The notes: a model not told the origin generated them from the sequence alone. 52,541 bases of DNA from a gamma proteobacterium SCGC AAA168-P09 (GCA_000385055.1 ARRL01000003.1:123460-176000); one strand, 5' to 3'; shown: positions 1 to 10,210, numbered from the stretch's first letter. Numbers and translations: made by a program.

Positions 1-101
1 CCAGCTTTTACTACCTGACCGCCAAATCTTTTTACGCCAAGTCTCTTGGCGTTTGAATCTCTACCGTTCTTACTGGAACCACCTGCTTTCTTATGTGCCA
101 T
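1..101 (-). CDS. rpmA: 50S ribosomal protein L27, N-terminal part (cut by window edge)
   Basis: The reverse strand from 101 reads [20 protein letters not shown] and continues with the [14 protein letters not shown] stretch, the conserved N-terminus of bacterial L27, which lies near the peptidyl-transferase centre. Only about 33 residues are inside the window; the gene runs off the left edge. Its ATG shares one base with the rplU stop codon (TAATG), so the two are co-transcribed and probably translationally coupled. The rplU-rpmA order is near universal in bacteria. Confidence 0.95.
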   Translation of the reverse strand, partial: MAHKKAGGSSKNGRDSNAKRLGVKRFGGQVVKA

Positions 102-421
102 TATTTACTCTCTAATTTAATATCTTTGATTTCTACTTGTGAATGTCTAGCTCTATGACCAGTTTTTGTCATACTGTGCTTTCTTCTCCTGAAACGAAGA
201 ATAGAAATCTTTTTTGATTTTACAACATCAACAATTTCAGCAGTAACTTTAACATTAGACAAATAAGGTTGACCTATTTCAACATTCTTGTCATCTACAT
301 ATAACAATACATTTTCAAAAGTTATCTTTGTGCCAGGCTCATCCTTAAGCAGATCAACAGGCAAAGTCATGCCTTTCTCTACTTTATGTTGTTTTCCACC
401 TGATTCTATTACTGCGTACAT
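101..421 (-). CDS. rplU: 50S ribosomal protein L21
   Basis: This 106-residue protein begins [18 protein letters not shown] and carries the [17 protein letters not shown] segment typical of L21, a 23S rRNA-binding protein of the large subunit. The length matches the family (103 residues in E. coli). An AGGA motif lies about nine bases before the ATG. It is the first gene of rplU-rpmA and is divergent from ispB, the usual gammaproteobacterial arrangement. A good sigma-70 promoter sits just upstream (see 445-473). Confidence 0.97.
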   Translation of the reverse strand: MYAVIESGGKQHKVEKGMTLPVDLLKDEPGTKITFENVLLYVDDKNVEIGQPYLSNVKVTAEIVDVVKSKKISILRFRRRKHSMTKTGHRARHSQVEIKDIKLESK

Positions 422-444
422 ATTTATATTCCTAAAGGTGGCAA

Positions 445-473
445 AATATACGCTTTAATGAGGAATTTATCAA
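445..473 (-). promoter_or_regulatory. sigma-70 promoter of rplU-rpmA
   Basis: On the minus strand TTGATA (473-468) and TATATT (450-445) are separated by 17 bases. The -10 is followed by TTGCCACCTT, a G+C-rich discriminator also seen before rpsJ and tRNA-Thr. The predicted start is near 438, giving a leader of under 20 nt. The call rests on motif match only. Confidence 0.6.
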
Positions 474-510
474 TAGTTATGTATAATTTTGCTTTAATTA
501 TTATCCATAT

Positions 511-1466
511 ATGAAAAATAAAAATTTTATAGAAAAAGAGCTTCTTCTGGTTAAAAAAATCTTATAAAAGATGAAATTATTGAAGAAAGGAGCATTGAAG
601 AGCTGTATAGATATATATTTCAATCAGATGGCAAAAGATTAAGGGCTAAATTGAGTCTTTTGTCCTCATCAAAAAATAAAAGAATATATAAAAAAAGAAT
701 AGAACTTGCCGCTGTAATTGAACTTCTTCATACAGCAACATTGGTACATGATGACGTTGTTGATAATTCGTCAAAAAGAAGAGGTATCACTTCTGTAAAT
801 AAAGTCTGGTCTAATGCTCACGGTGTTCTAATTGGTGATTATATTTACTCAAAAGCTTTTATGCTAATGGTTAAAATTGGTAAACAAGATATTCTCTCTG
901 AACTAGCAAATGCAACCAATGACATCTCTAAAGGAGAGTTAATTCAGTTAGATGCTTTAAATAATACTAGGATCAAATTAAATGACTTAGAAAACATTAG
1001 TTATTTTAAGACTGGTAGATTGTTTGAAGCTGCTGCTAAATCTGGAGCATTGTTGGCAAATAGTGATAATCATTTTAAAGAAAATATTTCTGAGTGTGCA
1101 AAAAATTTAGGTATTTTATTTCAAATTAAAGATGATCTTCTGGATTATTCAACACATTCAAAAAAATTGGGTAAGCCTATTTTTCAAGACCTTAGGGAGG
1201 GCAAAGTAACTTATCCATTTTACTTTGCCTATAAAAAAGCCAATAAAGCTGAAAAATTAAATTTAGAATCTTTTTTAGGAAAAAGCAATCTTAATAAGAA
1301 AGTCACATACGAGCTTATTGAAAAACTTGGTGGTATTAAAAAAACTGAATTACTGGCTGCAACATACTTTAAAAAGGCAACCCAAAAAGCAAATCTAATT
1401 AAAGATGAATATATAAAGCAAGAAATGTTAAAATTAATTATCTTGGCATTAAATAGGGAAAAATGA
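511..1466 (+). CDS. ispB: Polyprenyl (octaprenyl-type) diphosphate synthase, frame broken near residue 16
   Basis: This trans-prenyltransferase makes the long isoprenoid side chain of quinones from FPP and IPP. Both Asp-rich metal motifs are present: DDVVD after HDD at about 753-770 and DDLLD near 1132-1146. The conserved substrate-binding GKRLR segment is encoded at 630-644. An intact frame with a normal start begins only at TTG 651, downstream of that essential segment. A good N-terminus ([16 protein letters not shown]) starts at ATG 511 in another frame and runs into the seven-A tract at 553-559. A -1 shift there joins it to [20 protein letters not shown] and the rest, restoring a normal-length enzyme. 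The cause could be a missing A in the assembly, programmed slippage or a real mutation. The stop overlaps fabA (ATGA), suggesting an ispB-fabA-fabB operon. Confidence 0.85.
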
Positions 1467-1987
1467 GCTTTATATCACAATCGAGTTACTCCAAAGAAGA
1501 ACTTATTGCATGTTCTGAAGGTCGGCTTTTTACAAATAAGGGCGATGGCAGACTTCCTGCAGATCAAATGCTTATGTTCGATAAAATTTTACATATAAAT
1601 AATTCTGATGGAGAGTTTGGTAATGGAAGTATCAAGGCTCAACTAAATATCAATCCTGATCTATGGTTTTTTGATTGTCATTTTAAAGAAGATCCTGTAA
1701 TGCCAGGCTGTCTAGGATTAGATGCAATGTGGCAGCTTCTTGGGTTTTATCTTTTGTGGTCTGGCCTTCCTGGCATTGGAAGAGCTCTAGGTGCTGAAAA
1801 AGTTAAATTTTTTGGACAAGTTCTGCCATCAGCTAAAATAGTAAAATACGAATTACAGATTAAAAGAGTTATTAACAGGGGGGCTATTCTGGGTCTTGCA
1901 AATGGTAAAATGTTTGTTGATGATAAAGAAATTTATAGTGCTGAAAAACTTAAGGTGGGTTTATTTGATGACCCCAGTGGATTTTAG
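1463..1987 (+). CDS. fabA: 3-hydroxydecanoyl-[ACP] dehydratase/isomerase
   Basis: FabA dehydrates 3-hydroxydecanoyl-ACP and isomerises the trans-2 product to cis-3, the branch point to unsaturated fatty acids. The 174-residue protein matches E. coli FabA (172) end to end. The block [20 protein letters not shown] contains catalytic His73, and LGLDAMWQ contains catalytic Asp87. The ending [12 protein letters not shown] is also family-like. The start overlaps the ispB stop by four bases (ATGA), and fabB follows after three bases. The fabA-fabB pairing is specific to anaerobic-type unsaturated fatty acid synthesis in proteobacteria. Confidence 0.97.
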   Translation: MSFISQSSYSKEELIACSEGRLFTNKGDGRLPADQMLMFDKILHINNSDGEFGNGSIKAQLNINPDLWFFDCHFKEDPVMPGCLGLDAMWQLLGFYLLWSGLPGIGRALGAEKVKFFGQVLPSAKIVKYELQIKRVINRGAILGLANGKMFVDDKEIYSAEKLKVGLFDDPSGF

Positions 1988-1990
1988 ATT

Positions 1991-3199
1991 ATGAGAAATG
2001 TTGTAATAACAGGTGTAGGAATTAAATCATGTATTGGTAATACATATAATGAAGTGCTTAATAGTCTAAAAGATGGAAAGTCAGGAATTACAGCAAATGA
2101 AACATATAAAGAGATGGGTTTTAGAAGTCAGGTTTCTGGGTCAGTTGATATAAATTTTGCTGAATTAATTGATAGGAAATTATATAGGTTTATGGGTGAG
2201 GCTTCAGCCTATGCATATTTAGCAGCAAAAGATGCTATTGAAATGTCTGGCATCACTGAATCTCATCTCGATTCTATTAAAACAGGTATTGTAGCAGGAT
2301 CAGGTGGCTCATCAACTAGAGTCATGGTCTCAACTTCTGATATAACTAGAGATAAAGGTCCTAAAAGGATTGGACCCTATGCAGTTACAAAAACAATGGG
2401 AAGCTCTATTTCGGCAATTTTGGCTACTGCGTTCAAACTAAAAGGAATAAATTATTCAATATCATCAGCATGCGCTACAAGCGCTCATTGTATTGGACAT
2501 TCTGCTGATTTAATAAAATCAGGTCAACAAGACATTGTTATTGCAGGCGGAGGCGAAGATCTTCATTGGAGTTCATCTAATTTATTTGATGCTATGGGCG
2601 CCCTATCTTCCAATTTTAATGATGATCCAGCTTTAGCATCAAGAGCATATGATAAAGATAGAGATGGTTTTGTAATATCCGGGGGTTCTGGTATGTTAAT
2701 TTTAGAAGAAGAAGAACATGCAAAAAAAAGAGGTGCTAACATCCTAGCTAAAATTAGTGGATATTATGCAACTTCAGATGGCTATGACATGGTTGCGCCT
2801 TCTGGAGAAGGTGCATATAGGTGCATGGAAGGAGCGCTGCAAAATTATGGCTCTTCAGTTGATTATATTAATACTCACGGAACAAGCACACCGGTCGGTG
2901 ATGTTGCAGAATTAACAGCAATTAAAGAACTATTTAAACAAGAAATACCGGTTATAAGTTCAACAAAATCTATGACAGGCCATTCATTAGGGGCTACTGG
3001 AGCTCAAGAAGCAATATACTCAATTATGATGCTTAGAGATAGCTTTATTGCTCCATCTATCAACATCAGCAATTTATGCGAGGAAGCAAAAGGAATTCAC
3101 ATAAATACTGAAACTTTAAGTCAAGATATTAAAGCTATTTTAAGCAACTCTTTTGGTTTTGGTGGAACTAATGCAAGTTTGGTTCTAACCAAATATTAA
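1991..3199 (+). CDS. fabB: 3-oxoacyl-[ACP] synthase I
   Basis: This decarboxylating condensing enzyme elongates acyl-ACP and, together with FabA, carries unsaturated chains forward. The 402-residue thiolase-fold protein has the active-site Cys161 in SSACATSAHC, and the two catalytic histidines His296 (NTHGTSTPVGD) and His331 (TGHSLGATGA). It ends with the NSFGFGGTNASLVL motif typical of KAS enzymes. Assignment to FabB rather than FabF rests on the adjacent fabA. It is the last gene of the ispB-fabA-fabB unit and converges on the crotonase gene with a 19-base spacer that shows no clear terminator hairpin. Confidence 0.95.
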   Translation: MRNVVITGVGIKSCIGNTYNEVLNSLKDGKSGITANETYKEMGFRSQVSGSVDINFAELIDRKLYRFMGEASAYAYLAAKDAIEMSGITESHLDSIKTGIVAGSGGSSTRVMVSTSDITRDKGPKRIGPYAVTKTMGSSISAILATAFKLKGINYSISSACATSAHCIGHSADLIKSGQQDIVIAGGGEDLHWSSSNLFDAMGALSSNFNDDPALASRAYDKDRDGFVISGGSGMLILEEEEHAKKRGANILAKISGYYATSDGYDMVAPSGEGAYRCMEGALQNYGSSVDYINTHGTSTPVGDVAELTAIKELFKQEIPVISSTKSMTGHSLGATGAQEAIYSIMMLRDSFIAPSINISNLCEEAKGIHINTETLSQDIKAILSNSFGFGGTNASLVLTKY

Positions 3200-3218
3200 T
3201 TACACTAATTAAAGTATT

Positions 3219-4085
3219 TTAGCTCTTATCAAATTTACTCTTTTTCCACGGATAAATAGATGGCATATCGGTAGATATTTTATTAGGGAAATCCGGGTCT
3301 CTTTTTTCAAGAAATGACATTACCCCCTCTATTGCATCTTTAGAAATTCCTCTCGATGCTATAACTTGACTATCAATCTCATGAGCTTTATCAGGCGATA
3401 CTAATGATGAAAGTGTCCACATCATTTGCCTGGTCAATGCAATCGATACCGGTGAAGAGTTTTTTATAAGCTTGTAAGCAAGAGATTTCGTAGTATCCAT
3501 TAATTCGTCGGGCTTTACTAAGTATGAAGAAAGTCCAGATTCATATGCTATCTCAGCATCAATTAATTCACCCGAGTATGACCATTCAAGAGCCTTTGAT
3601 ATGCCAACTATTTTTGGCAAAAACCAACTTGAGCATGCATCAGGAGCAATTCCCCTTTTAGCAAAAGGAAACGAAAACTTGGCATTAGTTGATGAAACTC
3701 TAATATCTGCAGCTAATTGCAATGTAGCACCCACACCAACAGCAAATCCATTGCAGGCTATTAGAATAGGCTTTAAACATTTAAACATTCTCAATGCGAG
3801 AATGCCGCCAGAGTCTCTATTGAAGTTTTCTTCATAAATTTCAGAATTATCAAACTCTGAATTAAAGGTATTTTTGCCAGATGAAAGATCAGCCCCAGCA
3901 CAAAATGCTTCTCCAGAACCTGTAATAATTAAAGCCTTAATTGAATCTTGACTATCAACATGATCAAGCGCATTCAATAAGTCATGAAGCATTGCTTGAT
4001 TAAAAGCATTGAGTTTTTTTGGCCTATTTAAATGAATAACCGCTAAAGAGTCTGATTCTTCAAATAAAATAGTTTTGAAATTCAA
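3219..4085 (-). CDS. Enoyl-CoA hydratase/isomerase (crotonase) family protein
   Basis: The 288-residue protein has the crotonase fold signatures: an N-terminal HLNRPKKLNAFN strand, the oxyanion-hole segment AFCAGADL (about 60-67), and the second oxyanion segment GFAVGVGATLQLAADIRVSS (113-132). It probably acts on an acyl-CoA, but the substrate cannot be told from sequence. In the GIAPDACSSWFLP block (146-157) the position after Pro is Asp149. As I recall, related proteins often have Glu there. It lies 16 bases downstream of ssb on the same strand, so the two may share a transcript without a functional link. Confidence 0.85.
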   Translation of the reverse strand: MNFKTILFEESDSLAVIHLNRPKKLNAFNQAMLHDLLNALDHVDSQDSIKALIITGSGEAFCAGADLSSGKNTFNSEFDNSEIYEENFNRDSGGILALRMFKCLKPILIACNGFAVGVGATLQLAADIRVSSTNAKFSFPFAKRGIAPDACSSWFLPKIVGISKALEWSYSGELIDAEIAYESGLSSYLVKPDELMDTTKSLAYKLIKNSSPVSIALTRQMMWTLSSLVSPDKAHEIDSQVIASRGISKDAIEGVMSFLEKRDPDFPNKISTDMPSIYPWKKSKFDKS

Positions 4086-4101
4086 AGTGAAATTTTATAA
4101 A

Positions 4102-4539
4102 TCAAAAAGGAATATCATCATCGGTTAAGCCCTGTCTATCTTCATCTTGAGGGAATGGAGATTCTGATTGATTAGCTGCCATATCATTGCTGGAATTATT
4201 TTGTCTTGATCCTAACATGGTCAACTCACTTCCAACTATCTCAGTGGTCCATCTATCAGCACCTGATTTATCTTGCCATTTTCTTGTTTGAAGCTTTCCT
4301 TCAATATAAACACTTGAGCCTTTATCTAAATATTTTTCAACTATTTCTGCTAGTTTTCCAAAATATACAACTCTGTGCCATTCTGTTTTATCTCTCATTT
4401 CTCCACTTTCTTTATCTTTCCATGACTCTGTGGTTGCAATGGATATATTTGCGACAGCTGACTGGGTGGCTGTATATCTCATTTCAGGCTTTTGGCCCAA
4501 ATTACCAACTAAAATCACTTTATTTACGCCTCTACTCAT
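4102..4539 (-). CDS. ssb: Single-stranded DNA-binding protein
   Basis: SSB coats ssDNA in replication, recombination and repair and recruits partners through its C-terminal tip. The N-terminal OB fold (about 1-110) begins [20 protein letters not shown] and contains the [18 protein letters not shown] segment. A short Q/N/S-rich linker follows, and the protein ends in the acidic tip DDDIPF. At 145 residues the linker is shorter than in E. coli SSB (178). A GAGGT ribosome-binding site lies before the ATG. It is divergent from uvrA, the classic gammaproteobacterial arrangement. Confidence 0.97.
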   Translation of the reverse strand: MSRGVNKVILVGNLGQKPEMRYTATQSAVANISIATTESWKDKESGEMRDKTEWHRVVYFGKLAEIVEKYLDKGSSVYIEGKLQTRKWQDKSGADRWTTEIVGSELTMLGSRQNNSSNDMAANQSESPFPQDEDRQGLTDDDIPF

Positions 4540-4609
4540 AATTACCTCTTATAATATTCTTAGAAGTTTAACCTAATTTAATTTTTTCATCACGGTATTT
4601 TTATTTCTT

Positions 4610-7426
4610 ATGGATAGTATTTTTATCAAAGGGGCACGTACTCATAATCTTAAGAATATAAGTATTGAAATCCCTAGAAATAAAATTGTGGTCATTACTG
4701 GATTGTCTGGTTCTGGAAAGTCCTCTCTCGCCTTTGATACCCTATATGCAGAGGGTCAAAGAAGATATGTGGAGTCTTTATCGACATATGCTAGGCAATT
4801 CTTATCTATGATGGAAAAGCCAGATGTTGACCAAATTGAAGGTCTGTCTCCAGCGATTTCAATTGAACAAAAAGCAACCTCTCACAATCCTCGTTCAACC
4901 GTTGGTACAGTTACAGAAATATATGACTATCTTAGACTGCTCTATTCAAGAATAGGAACACCCATTTGTCCAGATCATAAAGAGGAGCTTAAAGCTAAAA
5001 CTGTATCAGAAATTTGTGATGAAATATTCAAACTCAAAGAAAAATCAAAAATTATGATTCTGTCGCCTTTGATAAGAGGTAAAAAAGGAGAACATCTTTC
5101 TATATATGAAGACTTAAGAAAAAGTGGCTATGTTAGAGTTAAGGTTAATGGAACTATTTATCCAATCGAAGAATTTCCAGAATTAGAAAAAAATAAGAAA
5201 CATGATATTTCAGCTGTTATAGATAGGTTAGTTTTAAAAAATACAGATGATGATAGATCTAGATTAGCTGAGTCAATTGAAACATCTTTAATGCTTTCAA
5301 ATGGCTTAGTAGAGATTGAAGAAATTGATAAAAATAAAATATCATTATTTTCATCAAATTTTTCTTGCTCTCAATGTGGATATGCAATTCCTGAACTAGA
5401 ACCAAGAATGTTCTCATTCAATAATCCATATGGGGCTTGTACTAGATGTGATGGGCTTGGAGTGATTCAATATTTTAATGAAAAGAGATTAATTCAAGAT
5501 GATGAGGTTTCAATTTCTAATGGAGCCATAAAAGGCTGGACTAGAAGAAATAGGTTTTATTTCTATCAATTAAAATGTCTAGCTGCTCATTATAATTTTA
5601 CCTTAACAACTAAATGGAAAGACTATTCTCAAGAAATAAAAGATATTATTTTATGGGGATCAAAGGATAAGGTAGATTTTTCTCATAGATTTAGAAGTGG
5701 AAGTAGAATAGTTAGAAAGCATAAATTTGAGGGAATTATACCTAGTACTGAAAGAAGGTTTAAAGAAACTGATTCAGATTTCATCAGAGATGAGCTATCT
5801 AAACTCATGTCAAAGAGTGAATGTAATGAATGTGAAGGTTCAAGACTAAATACTCAATCTAGAAATGTATTCATCAATAAAATCCAAATACATACCATTA
5901 CAGGTATGAGAATTAATGAAGCATTGAGTTTTACAACAAATATGAAGCTTGATGGAGCAAAAAAGAAAATTGCTGAAAAGATATTAAAAGAAATAAAAGA
6001 AAGACTTACCTTTTTAGAAGATGTTGGTCTTAGTTATTTAACTCTTGAAAGAAGTGCAGAGACTTTATCTGGAGGAGAAGCTCAGAGGATTAGGTTGGCT
6101 AGTCAAATAGGATCTGGACTTGTTGGTGTTACTTATGTCTTGGACGAGCCTTCAATAGGCCTTCATCAACGAGATAATGAAAAACTAATAAAAACACTAA
6201 ATAATCTTAAAAACCTAGGTAATACCGTTATTGTGGTTGAGCATGATGAGGAAGCTATAAGATGCGCAGATCATATTATAGATATAGGTCCTGGAGCTGG
6301 AAAACATGGCGGGGAGATATGTGCCGAGGGAACTCTAAAAGATATATTGAAAAATAAAAATTCAATCACAGCGCAATATCTCTCTGGCGAAAAAGAAATC
6401 AAAATACCTAAAAAAAGGCTTAAGCCTTTTGGTAATAATATTCATATCATTAATGCATCAGAAAATAATTTACAAAAAATTTCAGCTGAAATACCTGTTG
6501 GTCTCTTTACTTGTATTACTGGTGTCTCAGGTTCTGGGAAATCCTCTTTAATAAATCAAACATTACTCCCATTAAGTTCTTTTATGCTTAATAAATCAAA
6601 GCTTTCTAAAGAAATAAAATGTGAAAAAATTGATGGACTTGAGTATTTAGATAAAGTTATAAGTATCGATCAATCTCCTATAGGCAGAACTCCAAGATCT
6701 AATCCAGCAACTTATACTGGATTATTCTCATATATTAGAGATCTCTTAACACAAACAATAGAAGCAAAATCTAGAGGCTATAAACCTGGAAGGTTTAGCT
6801 TTAATGTTAAGGGAGGAAGGTGTGAGGCTTGTCAGGGAGATGGAATGATAAAAGTTGAAATGCATTTCCTTGCTGATGTATACGTCAAATGTGATGTATG
6901 TGACGGCCATAGATACAATGAGCAGACATTAGAAGTTAAGTATAAAGGTAAAAATATAAGCGACATATTAAACATGACTGTTGAAGAAGCCTTAGATTTT
7001 TTTAATGCACTTCCTGCAATTAAGAAGAAGCTTATAACTCTTAATGATGTTGGATTGGGTTACATAACCTTAGGTCAGTCAGCTATTACATTATCAGGAG
7101 GTGAGGCTCAAAGAATTAAGCTAGCCAAAGAACTTTCAAAAAGAAGCACTGGTAAAACTCTCTTTATTTTAGATGAACCAACTACTGGTCTACATTTTGC
7201 AGACATTGAATTGCTCTTAAGGGTGCTTGATCGACTAAAACAACAAGGAAATACAATAGTAGTAATAGAACATAACCTTGATGTAATAAAGACTGCAGAT
7301 TGGATTATTGATCTTGGTCCTGAAGGTGGAAGTGATGGCGGAAACATTGTTGCAACAGGCACACCAGAAGATGTGGCTAAAGTTAGCGGATCTTTTACAG
7401 GCCAGTTCTTAAAAAAAATGCTTTAA
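4610..7426 (+). CDS. uvrA: Excinuclease ABC subunit A
   Basis: UvrA is the damage-sensing ATPase of nucleotide excision repair and loads UvrB onto lesions. The 938 residues nearly equal the E. coli length (940). There are two ABC modules. The first has Walker A GLSGSGKS at 31-38 and the signature [14 protein letters not shown]; the second has GVSGSGKS and [14 protein letters not shown]. Both CxxC zinc modules are present (CSQCG with CTRCDG, and CEACQGD with CDVCDG). The start aligns with the universal [10 protein letters not shown] opening. No clear Shine-Dalgarno sequence precedes the ATG. A TATAAT at 4550-4555 is a possible -10 without a good -35. It ends two bases from the convergent rplQ stop. 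Confidence 0.98.
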   Translation: MDSIFIKGARTHNLKNISIEIPRNKIVVITGLSGSGKSSLAFDTLYAEGQRRYVESLSTYARQFLSMMEKPDVDQIEGLSPAISIEQKATSHNPRSTVGTVTEIYDYLRLLYSRIGTPICPDHKEELKAKTVSEICDEIFKLKEKSKIMILSPLIRGKKGEHLSIYEDLRKSGYVRVKVNGTIYPIEEFPELEKNKKHDISAVIDRLVLKNTDDDRSRLAESIETSLMLSNGLVEIEEIDKNKISLFSSNFSCSQCGYAIPELEPRMFSFNNPYGACTRCDGLGVIQYFNEKRLIQDDEVSISNGAIKGWTRRNRFYFYQLKCLAAHYNFTLTTKWKDYSQEIKDIILWGSKDKVDFSHRFRSGSRIVRKHKFEGIIPSTERRFKETDSDFIRDELSKLMSKSECNECEGSRLNTQSRNVFINKIQIHTITGMRINEALSFTTNMKLDGAKKKIAEKILKEIKERLTFLEDVGLSYLTLERSAETLSGGEAQRIRLASQIGSGLVGVTYVLDEPSIGLHQRDNEKLIKTLNNLKNLGNTVIVVEHDEEAIRCADHIIDIGPGAGKHGGEICAEGTLKDILKNKNSITAQYLSGEKEIKIPKKRLKPFGNNIHIINASENNLQKISAEIPVGLFTCITGVSGSGKSSLINQTLLPLSSFMLNKSKLSKEIKCEKIDGLEYLDKVISIDQSPIGRTPRSNPATYTGLFSYIRDLLTQTIEAKSRGYKPGRFSFNVKGGRCEACQGDGMIKVEMHFLADVYVKCDVCDGHRYNEQTLEVKYKGKNISDILNMTVEEALDFFNALPAIKKKLITLNDVGLGYITLGQSAITLSGGEAQRIKLAKELSKRSTGKTLFILDEPTTGLHFADIELLLRVLDRLKQQGNTIVVIEHNLDVIKTADWIIDLGPEGGSDGGNIVATGTPEDVAKVSGSFTGQFLKKML

Positions 7427-7428
7427 AA

Positions 7429-7845
7429 TTACGCTGCTGAATCTTCTTTTAGCTCAGGAGTGTCTGAAGAAGCTTCTTTATCATCAGTATTTCTATCTAC
7501 AAACTCAATATATGCCATGTCAGCCTTATCTCCAGGTCTAAACCCAGCTTTAATAATTCTAGTATAGCCGCCCTTTCTGTCTTTAGAATTTACAGAAATT
7601 TCAGTAAATAATTTAGCAACAGCTAAATCAGATCTAAGTCTACTGAAAGCAAGTCTTCTATTGGCTACAGTGTCCTCTTTGCCCAATGTGATAAGAGGCT
7701 CTATAACTTTTCTTAACTCCTTTGCTTTAGGCAAAGTAGTCCTAATAATATCTTGCTCAATCAATGCAATTGCAAGGTTTTTAAGTAATGCTTTTCTGTG
7801 AGAAGAGTTTCTATTAAGTTTCCTTCCTGCTTTTCTATGTCTCAT
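7429..7845 (-). CDS. rplQ: 50S ribosomal protein L17
   Basis: The 138-residue protein opens [20 protein letters not shown] and has the [19 protein letters not shown] and AYIEFVDR segments of L17, a large-subunit protein. It is slightly longer than the E. coli protein (127) because of an acidic C-terminal tail. It follows rpoA by three bases and is the last gene of the alpha cluster. Its stop lies two bases from the uvrA stop, so any terminator must lie inside uvrA; none is obvious. Confidence 0.97.
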   Translation of the reverse strand: MRHRKAGRKLNRNSSHRKALLKNLAIALIEQDIIRTTLPKAKELRKVIEPLITLGKEDTVANRRLAFSRLRSDLAVAKLFTEISVNSKDRKGGYTRIIKAGFRPGDKADMAYIEFVDRNTDDKEASSDTPELKEDSAA

Positions 7846-7848
7846 GTT

Positions 7849-8814
7849 TTATCCTACTGGAGGCCAGTTTTCAACGTTCATTCCTAATGAAAGTTCTTTA
7901 GATGCCAAAACATCTTTAATTTCATTTAATGATTTTTTACCAAGATTAGGTGTTTTTAATAAATCAAACTCAGATCTATGTATTAAATCTCCTATAAGAA
8001 AAATACTTTCTGCTTTTAGACAGTTGGTTGACCTTACAGTCAACTCTAACTCTTCTATAGATCTAAGTAAGAATGGATCAAAGTCATTTTGATCTTTTTT
8101 AGCCTCTTGTTCAGCAATTGCATCTAAGTCAACAAATGAACTTAGCTGTTGCTGAAGAATAGTAGCTGAGTGCTCAATAGCTATTTTTGGATCTAACGTT
8201 CCATCTGTTTCAAGTTCGATAACTAATTTATCAAGATCTGTTCTTTTTTCAAATCTTGCGTTGTCAACTGTATAAGAGACTCTTCTAACTGGGCTATATG
8301 AAGCATCAACTTTTAATGCCCCAACAACCCTATCCTCATCATCTCTTAGGTCAGCTGGCTCGTAACCTCTTCCAGTTCTTACGGTAAGAGTCATTTTTAA
8401 ATTAACTTTATCTACTATTGTTGCAACATGAAAATCTTGATTAGTTAATTCAACATTGCCAGGTACTTCGAAGGATGATGCTAGAACATCACAAGGCCCT
8501 GTTACATCAAGAGTAATTTCTGCTTTATTACCTTCTATGATATTAACAGGCATATCTTTAATGTTTAATAGGATATCTATAACATCCTCTCTAACGCCTT
8601 CTATGGTGCTGTATTCATGTGAAATGCCATCAATAGCTACGTCCGTGACCGCAGCTCCTGGCATTGATGAAAGTAAAATTCTTCTTAAAGCATTACCTAA
8701 GGTATGTCCGAAACCTCTTTCAAGTGGCTCTAAAGTAATCTTTGACAGGTTGGGTGTTACGTCATCAACCTGTATTTCAGTTGGTACTAAAAGATCTATA
8801 ACTGATATTTGCAT
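7849..8814 (-). CDS. rpoA: RNA polymerase subunit alpha
   Basis: The alpha subunit dimerises to nucleate RNA polymerase assembly and contacts UP elements and activators through its C-terminal domain. The N-terminal domain has the [20 protein letters not shown] dimerisation core. The C-terminal domain has the [18 protein letters not shown] and [19 protein letters not shown]-contact segments. I start it at 8814 ([14 protein letters not shown], 321 residues), not at 8859, because the inner ATG aligns with other alphas and has a strong GGAG eight bases upstream. The longer form would run into rpsD. Confidence 0.97.
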   Translation of the reverse strand: MQISVIDLLVPTEIQVDDVTPNLSKITLEPLERGFGHTLGNALRRILLSSMPGAAVTDVAIDGISHEYSTIEGVREDVIDILLNIKDMPVNIIEGNKAEITLDVTGPCDVLASSFEVPGNVELTNQDFHVATIVDKVNLKMTLTVRTGRGYEPADLRDDEDRVVGALKVDASYSPVRRVSYTVDNARFEKRTDLDKLVIELETDGTLDPKIAIEHSATILQQQLSSFVDLDAIAEQEAKKDQNDFDPFLLRSIEELELTVRSTNCLKAESIFLIGDLIHRSEFDLLKTPNLGKKSLNEIKDVLASKELSLGMNVENWPPVG

Positions 8815-8836
8815 AATTTTCTCCGCCTTTAATATT

Positions 8837-9460
8837 TTATTTTGAGTAAAGCTCAACAATAAGGTTCTCGTTAATTTCAGTACTTAGATCAGTTCTATCT
8901 GGAACTGATTTAAATACTCCCTTTAAGTTTGCTTCATCAACCTCAATCCAATCACAGTCTTCTCTTGTTGCTGCAATTTTTAAAGCTGAAGCTATTCTTA
9001 AATGTCCTTTTTTCTTATCTCTAACTTGAATCTCGTCACCCGGCTGCATTTGATAAGAAGGAATATTTACAACACTTCCATTCACTTTAAATGCTTTATG
9101 TGAAACCATTTGTCTTGATTCTGCTCTGGTGGAGCCAAAGCCCATTCTATAAACAACATTATCCATTCGAGACTCTAGTAAACTTAGTAGATTTTCTCCA
9201 GTATTACCCTTGGATGATGCAGCTTTTTTATAATAATTTCTAAACTGTTTCTCAAGAACTCCATACATACGCCTAACTTTTTGTTTTTCTCTAAGCTGAA
9301 GCCCATAGTCAGAAAGTCTTCCTCGTCTAGCTCCGGCAGCAACACCTGGAGGTGAGTCCATATTGCATTTTGATTCTATTGCTCTTACTCCACTTTTTAA
9401 GTAGAGATCTGTGCCTTCTCTTCTAGAAAGTCTTAATGTTGGTCCTGTATATCTTGCCAT
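8837..9460 (-). CDS. rpsD: 30S ribosomal protein S4
   Basis: S4 is a primary 16S rRNA-binding protein that nucleates small-subunit assembly. The 207-residue protein starts [20 protein letters not shown] and has the [19 protein letters not shown] block. An S4 RNA-binding domain lies at about 96-160 ([20 protein letters not shown]). The ending [11 protein letters not shown] matches the family. The central [12 protein letters not shown] stretch replaces the usual GQHG-type segment. It lies between rpsK (11-base gap) and rpoA (22-base gap), the standard alpha-operon order. Confidence 0.97.
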   Translation of the reverse strand: MARYTGPTLRLSRREGTDLYLKSGVRAIESKCNMDSPPGVAAGARRGRLSDYGLQLREKQKVRRMYGVLEKQFRNYYKKAASSKGNTGENLLSLLESRMDNVVYRMGFGSTRAESRQMVSHKAFKVNGSVVNIPSYQMQPGDEIQVRDKKKGHLRIASALKIAATREDCDWIEVDEANLKGVFKSVPDRTDLSTEINENLIVELYSK

Positions 9461-9471
9461 TTAATACTCCG

Positions 9472-9849
9472 TTAAACTCTTCTTTTTTTAGATGGGCGGC
9501 ATCCGTTATGAGGAAGCGGTGTTACATCTGTAATACTTTTAATTTTTAAACCACATGCATTCAAAGCTCTAATTGCTGACTCTCTTCCGCCACCTGGTCC
9601 TTTAACTTTTACATCTAAATTTATCATTCCAAATTCTTTTGCTGCATTACCTGCCTTATCAGCTGCTATCTGTGCTGCAAAAGGCGTGCTTTTTCTTGAG
9701 CCTTTAAAGCCTGAGCCTCCTGATGTTGCCCAACAAATAGTATTGCCTTGTTTGTCAGTAATAGTAATAATTGTATTGTTAAATGATGAATGCACATGAG
9801 CAACGCCATCAGTTACAATTTTCTTTCCCTTTTTTCCTTTTACTGCCAT
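9472..9849 (-). CDS. rpsK: 30S ribosomal protein S11
   Basis: S11 sits in the small-subunit platform near the E site and helps position mRNA. The 125-residue protein has [19 protein letters not shown] near the N-terminus, [20 protein letters not shown] in the middle, and the conserved ending [16 protein letters not shown]. Its length matches the family. It follows rpsM after one base. Confidence 0.97.
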   Translation of the reverse strand: MAVKGKKGKKIVTDGVAHVHSSFNNTIITITDKQGNTICWATSGGSGFKGSRKSTPFAAQIAADKAGNAAKEFGMINLDVKVKGPGGGRESAIRALNACGLKIKSITDVTPLPHNGCRPSKKRRV

Positions 9850-9850
9850 A

Positions 9851-10210
9851 TTATGATCCTCTCATAGGCTTTTTAGGGCCTTTTCTAGTTCTAGCATTAT
9901 TTTTTGTATTTTGGCCTCTGGTTGGTAATTTTCTTCTATGCCTGATACCTCTATAACTTCCAAGATCCATTAATCTTTTAATGTTAGTACTTATATTTCG
10001 TCTTAAATCTCCTTCTACGACAATATTACCAATTGCACTTCTTAGATTTTCTATCTCATCTTCTGAAAGATCAGATATTTTTCTTGTGTAATCTATTTTT
10101 AATTCAGTACATATGTTCTGAGCTGTTTTTCTACCAATTCCAAAAATATGAGTTAGAGATATCTCTACATGCTTATTTTCTGGAATATTTACTCCTGCTA
10201 TCCTTGCCAT
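9851..10210 (-). CDS. rpsM: 30S ribosomal protein S13
   Basis: S13 is a head protein of the small subunit that contacts the P-site tRNA and bridges to the 50S subunit. The 119-residue protein begins [20 protein letters not shown] and has the helix-two-turn-helix region [13 protein letters not shown]. The basic C-terminal tail contains [20 protein letters not shown], which reaches the tRNA. It starts the rpsM-rpsK-rpsD-rpoA-rplQ cluster directly after rpmJ, with a three-base gap and therefore no room for the rpsM leader pseudoknot that S4 binds in E. coli. Confidence 0.97.
   Translation of the reverse strand: MARIAGVNIPENKHVEISLTHIFGIGRKTAQNICTELKIDYTRKISDLSEDEIENLRSAIGNIVVEGDLRRNISTNIKRLMDLGSYRGIRHRRKLPTRGQNTKNNARTRKGPKKPMRGS

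Noticed and set aside
3601..3837. Plus-strand frame opposite the crotonase gene
   Set aside because: It is a shadow frame; the reverse strand has full crotonase motifs.
4206..4541. Plus-strand open frame opposite ssb
   Set aside because: It is low-complexity, shows no family features and lies wholly antisense to ssb.
4540..4609. LexA operator between ssb and uvrA
   Set aside because: No CTG-N10-CAG or close variant is present.
7849..8859. Longer rpoA frame starting [11 protein letters not shown] at 8859
   Set aside because: It would overlap rpsD, has no ribosome-binding site, and the inner ATG at 8814 aligns with other alpha subunits and has GGAG upstream.
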